In this document: positions 16,667 to 18,683 of the stretch, piece by piece
How the letters are laid out: the number at the start of each line of letters is the position of its first letter
How positions within the stretch are numbered: the first letter of the stretch is position 1
NCBI GenBank assembly: GCA_025769875.1
Contig: JAGFNK010000905.1
Coordinates: 1-18,683, forward strand
DNA: 18,683 nucleotides
Source: Russula earlei
Taxonomy: Eukaryota > Basidiomycota > Agaricomycetes > Russulales > Russulaceae
Direction of reading: 5' to 3'
Notes under the pieces: generated by a model
What the model saw: the letters and a program-made list of their open reading frames with translations, nothing else
What the model was told of the DNA's origin: nothing
Database searches by the model: none
Translations under genes and position numbers: made by a program

Positions 16667-17499
16667 TGTCAAGACACGTACTGCTGATCACTAAGGACTC
16701 AGGAGCAGGTGGGCAAGGGTCGGAACAGATGATACGCGGCGAAGGCGGCGTTGAACAAGAGGACGAGCCAAACGACAAGGAGGGTACCAGATAGGGACTG
16801 GTAGGTGTTGCAAGAGACAAAGGCGAAGGCTGGAGGCCAGTGTAGCGAGGGGACTTTAAACAAGGCGGGGTCGTTGAAGAGTACCTTGGGAGCGAGGGGA
16901 ATCTTTAGACTGAGCGGTCGCAGGGGAGTACCCAGGAAGATGAGAGTATCACAAATGGACAGTCTGACGACTGCCATGCTTCATTGGGGCTTATATACAG
17001 TGTACAGGGTCGATTACAAAGTACTGGGACTATTCTAGACTCTTTGGTACCATCCAATAGGACTACGGAGGCATAAACTTGCTTGTGTCAACTTTTAGGC
17101 TTACTGAGCGCATTACTGATCATTGTGGAGCGATGACATCATTATGATGTCACTGTGGAGCGCTTAGTGAGCCTATGAGGTCACTGTGGAGTCGCTCAGT
17201 CAGCCATGATGTCATTGGAGCCTTGATGATGTCAGATGATTTATGCAACCGTTTCTAAGAGTTTGTGCCGCTGTTTCAGGTCCATGGTGGCTGAGTGGCC
17301 GTGTGGCCTGCCACGCGATGATTACCCGATTAGGAAACTGGTGCCTGGTTGTGTTATAGTGCCTTTGCAATAGCAATATCTTGTACCGCAGGAGGGATAG
17401 CCCAGAAATGGAAGGGAGTCGGCAATGCAAAGTGAGAGAGGTTTTTTCTTGAGTAAAATAGGACAATCTTCGGCCAGGACTTGGCCTTGGTTCGTAACA
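16667..17499 (-). mobile_element. 3' LTR of gypsy element G2 (833 bp, same family as solo LTR A)
   Basis: On the minus strand it starts TGTTACGAACC at 17499 and ends GTGTCTTGACA at 16667. It aligns with solo LTR A along its full length, about 90% identical by eye. It directly follows a polypurine tract (17500-17512) and the G2 integrase-chromodomain region, which makes it the downstream LTR of that element rather than a solo copy. A TATA-type sequence lies near 16991-16998 and a TGACATCAT-like array near 17130-17240. Its far end abuts the FunK1 pseudogene. Confidence 0.88.
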
Positions 17500-17512
17500 T
17501 CATCCCCTCTTT
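17500..17512 (-). other. G2 polypurine tract
   Basis: AAAGAGGGGATGA on the minus strand is 12 of 13 purines. It directly precedes the TGT start of the LTR, where plus-strand DNA synthesis is primed in LTR elements. Confidence 0.7.
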
Positions 17513-17745
17513 ATAGACTTGTTGCTCCTGCAACAGTAGGGATTTGTTTCTTTGGAAGGTGGAGTAGTTTGCATATGAAATGTCGAAGTCTGTTCGTTCG
17601 TGGGGAGTTCTCCTTTGTTCTATGATTTGCTTTGGGGATGGCTGTGGTCGATTGGGTGCATGTGGTCACAGGAGTTCTCTGAAAAGTTCGTTGGTAACAA
17701 GGATAAAGGTAGTCATCGACAGAGGTCATGGTGAGAGTTGTTGGT
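17513..17745 (-). other. G2 non-coding 3' region between pol and polypurine tract
   Basis: About 230 bp after the pol stop at 17746 show no recognised motif. A minus-strand open frame here is Thr/Asn/Lys-rich and out of frame with the chromodomain, so it is not called as a gene. Confidence 0.5.
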
Positions 17746-18683
17746 TTAGGGGTTACTCCTGGTGGGAATCGTTCTAAGCGCCTTCGGATATTTCCGATGG
17801 AAGTCTTTAACAAGTGATTGCGCTTTTGATAGGTTAGATGCTGGCTCCCAAGTATTTTCTGCAACTGTATACCCTTTCCATTTAACTAGGTATTGGATTC
17901 CTTTGCGGTTTGGGAGAGCCGAGAGTTTAGGATCTGTTCTACTTCATATTGTTCTTCACCTTCGACTAATATTGGTGGCGGGTTTTGAAAAGTTAGGACC
18001 ATGGGCAATGGTTTCTTTGTAAGGTTTAATCAGGGAGTGGTGAAAAACCGGGGTGTATCTTCCAAGACTTTGGTAGCTCGAGGCGAACGTTTACTGGATA
18101 GGCAGTGGTGACTTTGAATGGCCCATAGCGTCGAGGGTCTAGTTTTGCTTTTGGGTGAGTGGTTCGTAGATTCGTGGCTTCCAGCCATACTTGATCCCCT
18201 TCTTTAAACGAAATGTGGAGGATTGAGGTCCTGATTGCTTCATGATTTCTGTTGCTCGGTTCAGGGAGGCAGCTACTTCTTCTCTGAGTTGGTTTAGTCT
18301 TGATAGTCTTTCTTGGATTGAAGGGAACTTTGATTGTAAAGGCAAGGGGCGGAGCAAATGTTGGGTTTTAAAGCCATACCAGACTTCAAACGGGGGGTTT
18401 GTTCGTAGCACTGTGTTGTCTGGCATTATGTGCAAACTCCATAAAGGGAACTAGTTCTGCCCAATTGTCTGCTTGATGGTTGCAAAATATTTGTAGGTAT
18501 TGTTCTAGTTCTTGGTTAACTCGTTCTGTTTCTCCATCTGTCTGTGGGTGATATGCTGTGCTTAATGATACTTTGACGTTTAACTTCTTCCATAGTTCTT
18601 GAGTGACTTTTGCTGCGAACTGAGGGCCTCTGTCCGATATTATTTGTGTTGGGAGCCCTATTCTTCTCCAGACATTGTTCATG
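17746..18683 (-). pseudogene. G2 Ty3/gypsy chromovirus pol: integrase end plus chromodomain (frameshifted, runs off window)
   Basis: On the minus strand the integrase core shows IISDRGPQFAAK (second catalytic Asp, about 18595-18640) and YHPQTDGETERVNQELEQY (catalytic Glu, about 18505-18565). Then come the post-core helix RLNQLREEVAASLNRATEIM (about 18240-18300), the SH3-like EGDQVWLEATNLRTTHPKAK (about 18145-18205), YGPFKV, and LPKSWKIHP. A C-terminal chromodomain follows with IQYLVKWKGY and ENTWEPASNL (about 17835-17905), ending KYPKAL with a stop at 17746-17748. The chromodomain marks the chromovirus branch, where it can direct insertion to marked chromatin. Frame changes occur near 18430, 18210, 18045 and 17890. 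The Asp-Asp-Glu set is incomplete only because the window ends. It joins a polypurine tract and 3' LTR in correct order. Confidence 0.9.

Noticed and set aside
16699..16977. Minus-strand 92-codon frame within the G2 LTR
   Set aside because: It lies wholly in LTR sequence and is not kept in solo LTR A.
16662..17504. TCATG/TCATC as a target duplication making the G2 LTR a solo LTR
   Set aside because: Only 4 of 5 bases match, and the right side is a polypurine tract followed by integrase and chromodomain coding sequence. It is the 3' LTR of a longer element.
1..18683. CRISPR array, tRNA or rRNA genes
   Set aside because: There are no regularly spaced identical repeats of CRISPR type, and no tRNA or rRNA signature was recognised. 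The tRNA-like match at 13040 is a primer site only.

Overview
This window reads as a transposon graveyard from a filamentous fungus, most likely an Agaricomycete (mushroom-forming basidiomycete). The evidence is very short introns (47-56 bp) with GT...AG ends and CTAAY/TGAC branch-like motifs, a FunK1-type fungal protein kinase, and fungal Ty3/gypsy, Ty1/copia and hAT families nested in each other. I cannot name the species. Apart from the degraded kinase gene I see no ordinary host gene, and no tRNA, rRNA or CRISPR array.

Layout. 1-5302 is a minus-strand Ty3/gypsy element, called G1 here. Read from high to low coordinates it has a 5' LTR (about 4744-5302), a short leader with a possible self-priming site, gag (4661-2970), protease, and reverse transcriptase running off the window start. 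Two LTR-like units on the opposite strand interrupt it. Solo LTR A (935-1763) sits in the protease and has an exact ATTAG target duplication. LTR-like element B (2099-2943) sits at the gag-pol junction and has an exact GTGAG duplication. 5358 to about 9100 is a plus-strand hAT transposon. It has a GC-rich 5' end with AAGCC repeats and a transposase that can be followed through about 13 small introns, but its 3' end is missing. From about 9118 to 13584 lies minus-strand Ty1/copia sequence in an odd order: RNase H 3' end, polypurine tract, one LTR, primer-binding site, then gag-protease-integrase. The reverse transcriptase is absent, so this is a tandem-type or circularly permuted junction. 13585-14630 holds only short repeats. 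14631-16665 is a minus-strand FunK1 kinase pseudogene. It is cut at its 5' side by the 3' LTR (16667-17499) of a second Ty3/gypsy element, G2. G2 is a chromovirus whose integrase and chromodomain occupy 17746-18683 and continue past the window end. Solo LTR A and the G2 LTR are the same family in inverted orientation.

How it fits together. Nothing here looks like an intact functioning gene. All coding regions carry lesions, and the identifiable in-frame stops are almost all TGA or TAG where the protein family suggests Arg, Gln or Trp. That pattern points to C-to-T decay at CpG or to RIP-like mutation. The relative order of some events is readable: G1 came before LTR A and B, and the FunK1 gene came before G2. 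The more interesting observations are the copia LTR with internal sequence on both sides and non-TG..CA ends, its primer site matching an internal part of initiator tRNA-Met, the possible Tf1-like self-priming complementarity in G1, and a phased TGACATCAT-like array in the U3 of LTR family A. I did not find convincing evidence of a wholly new biological system.
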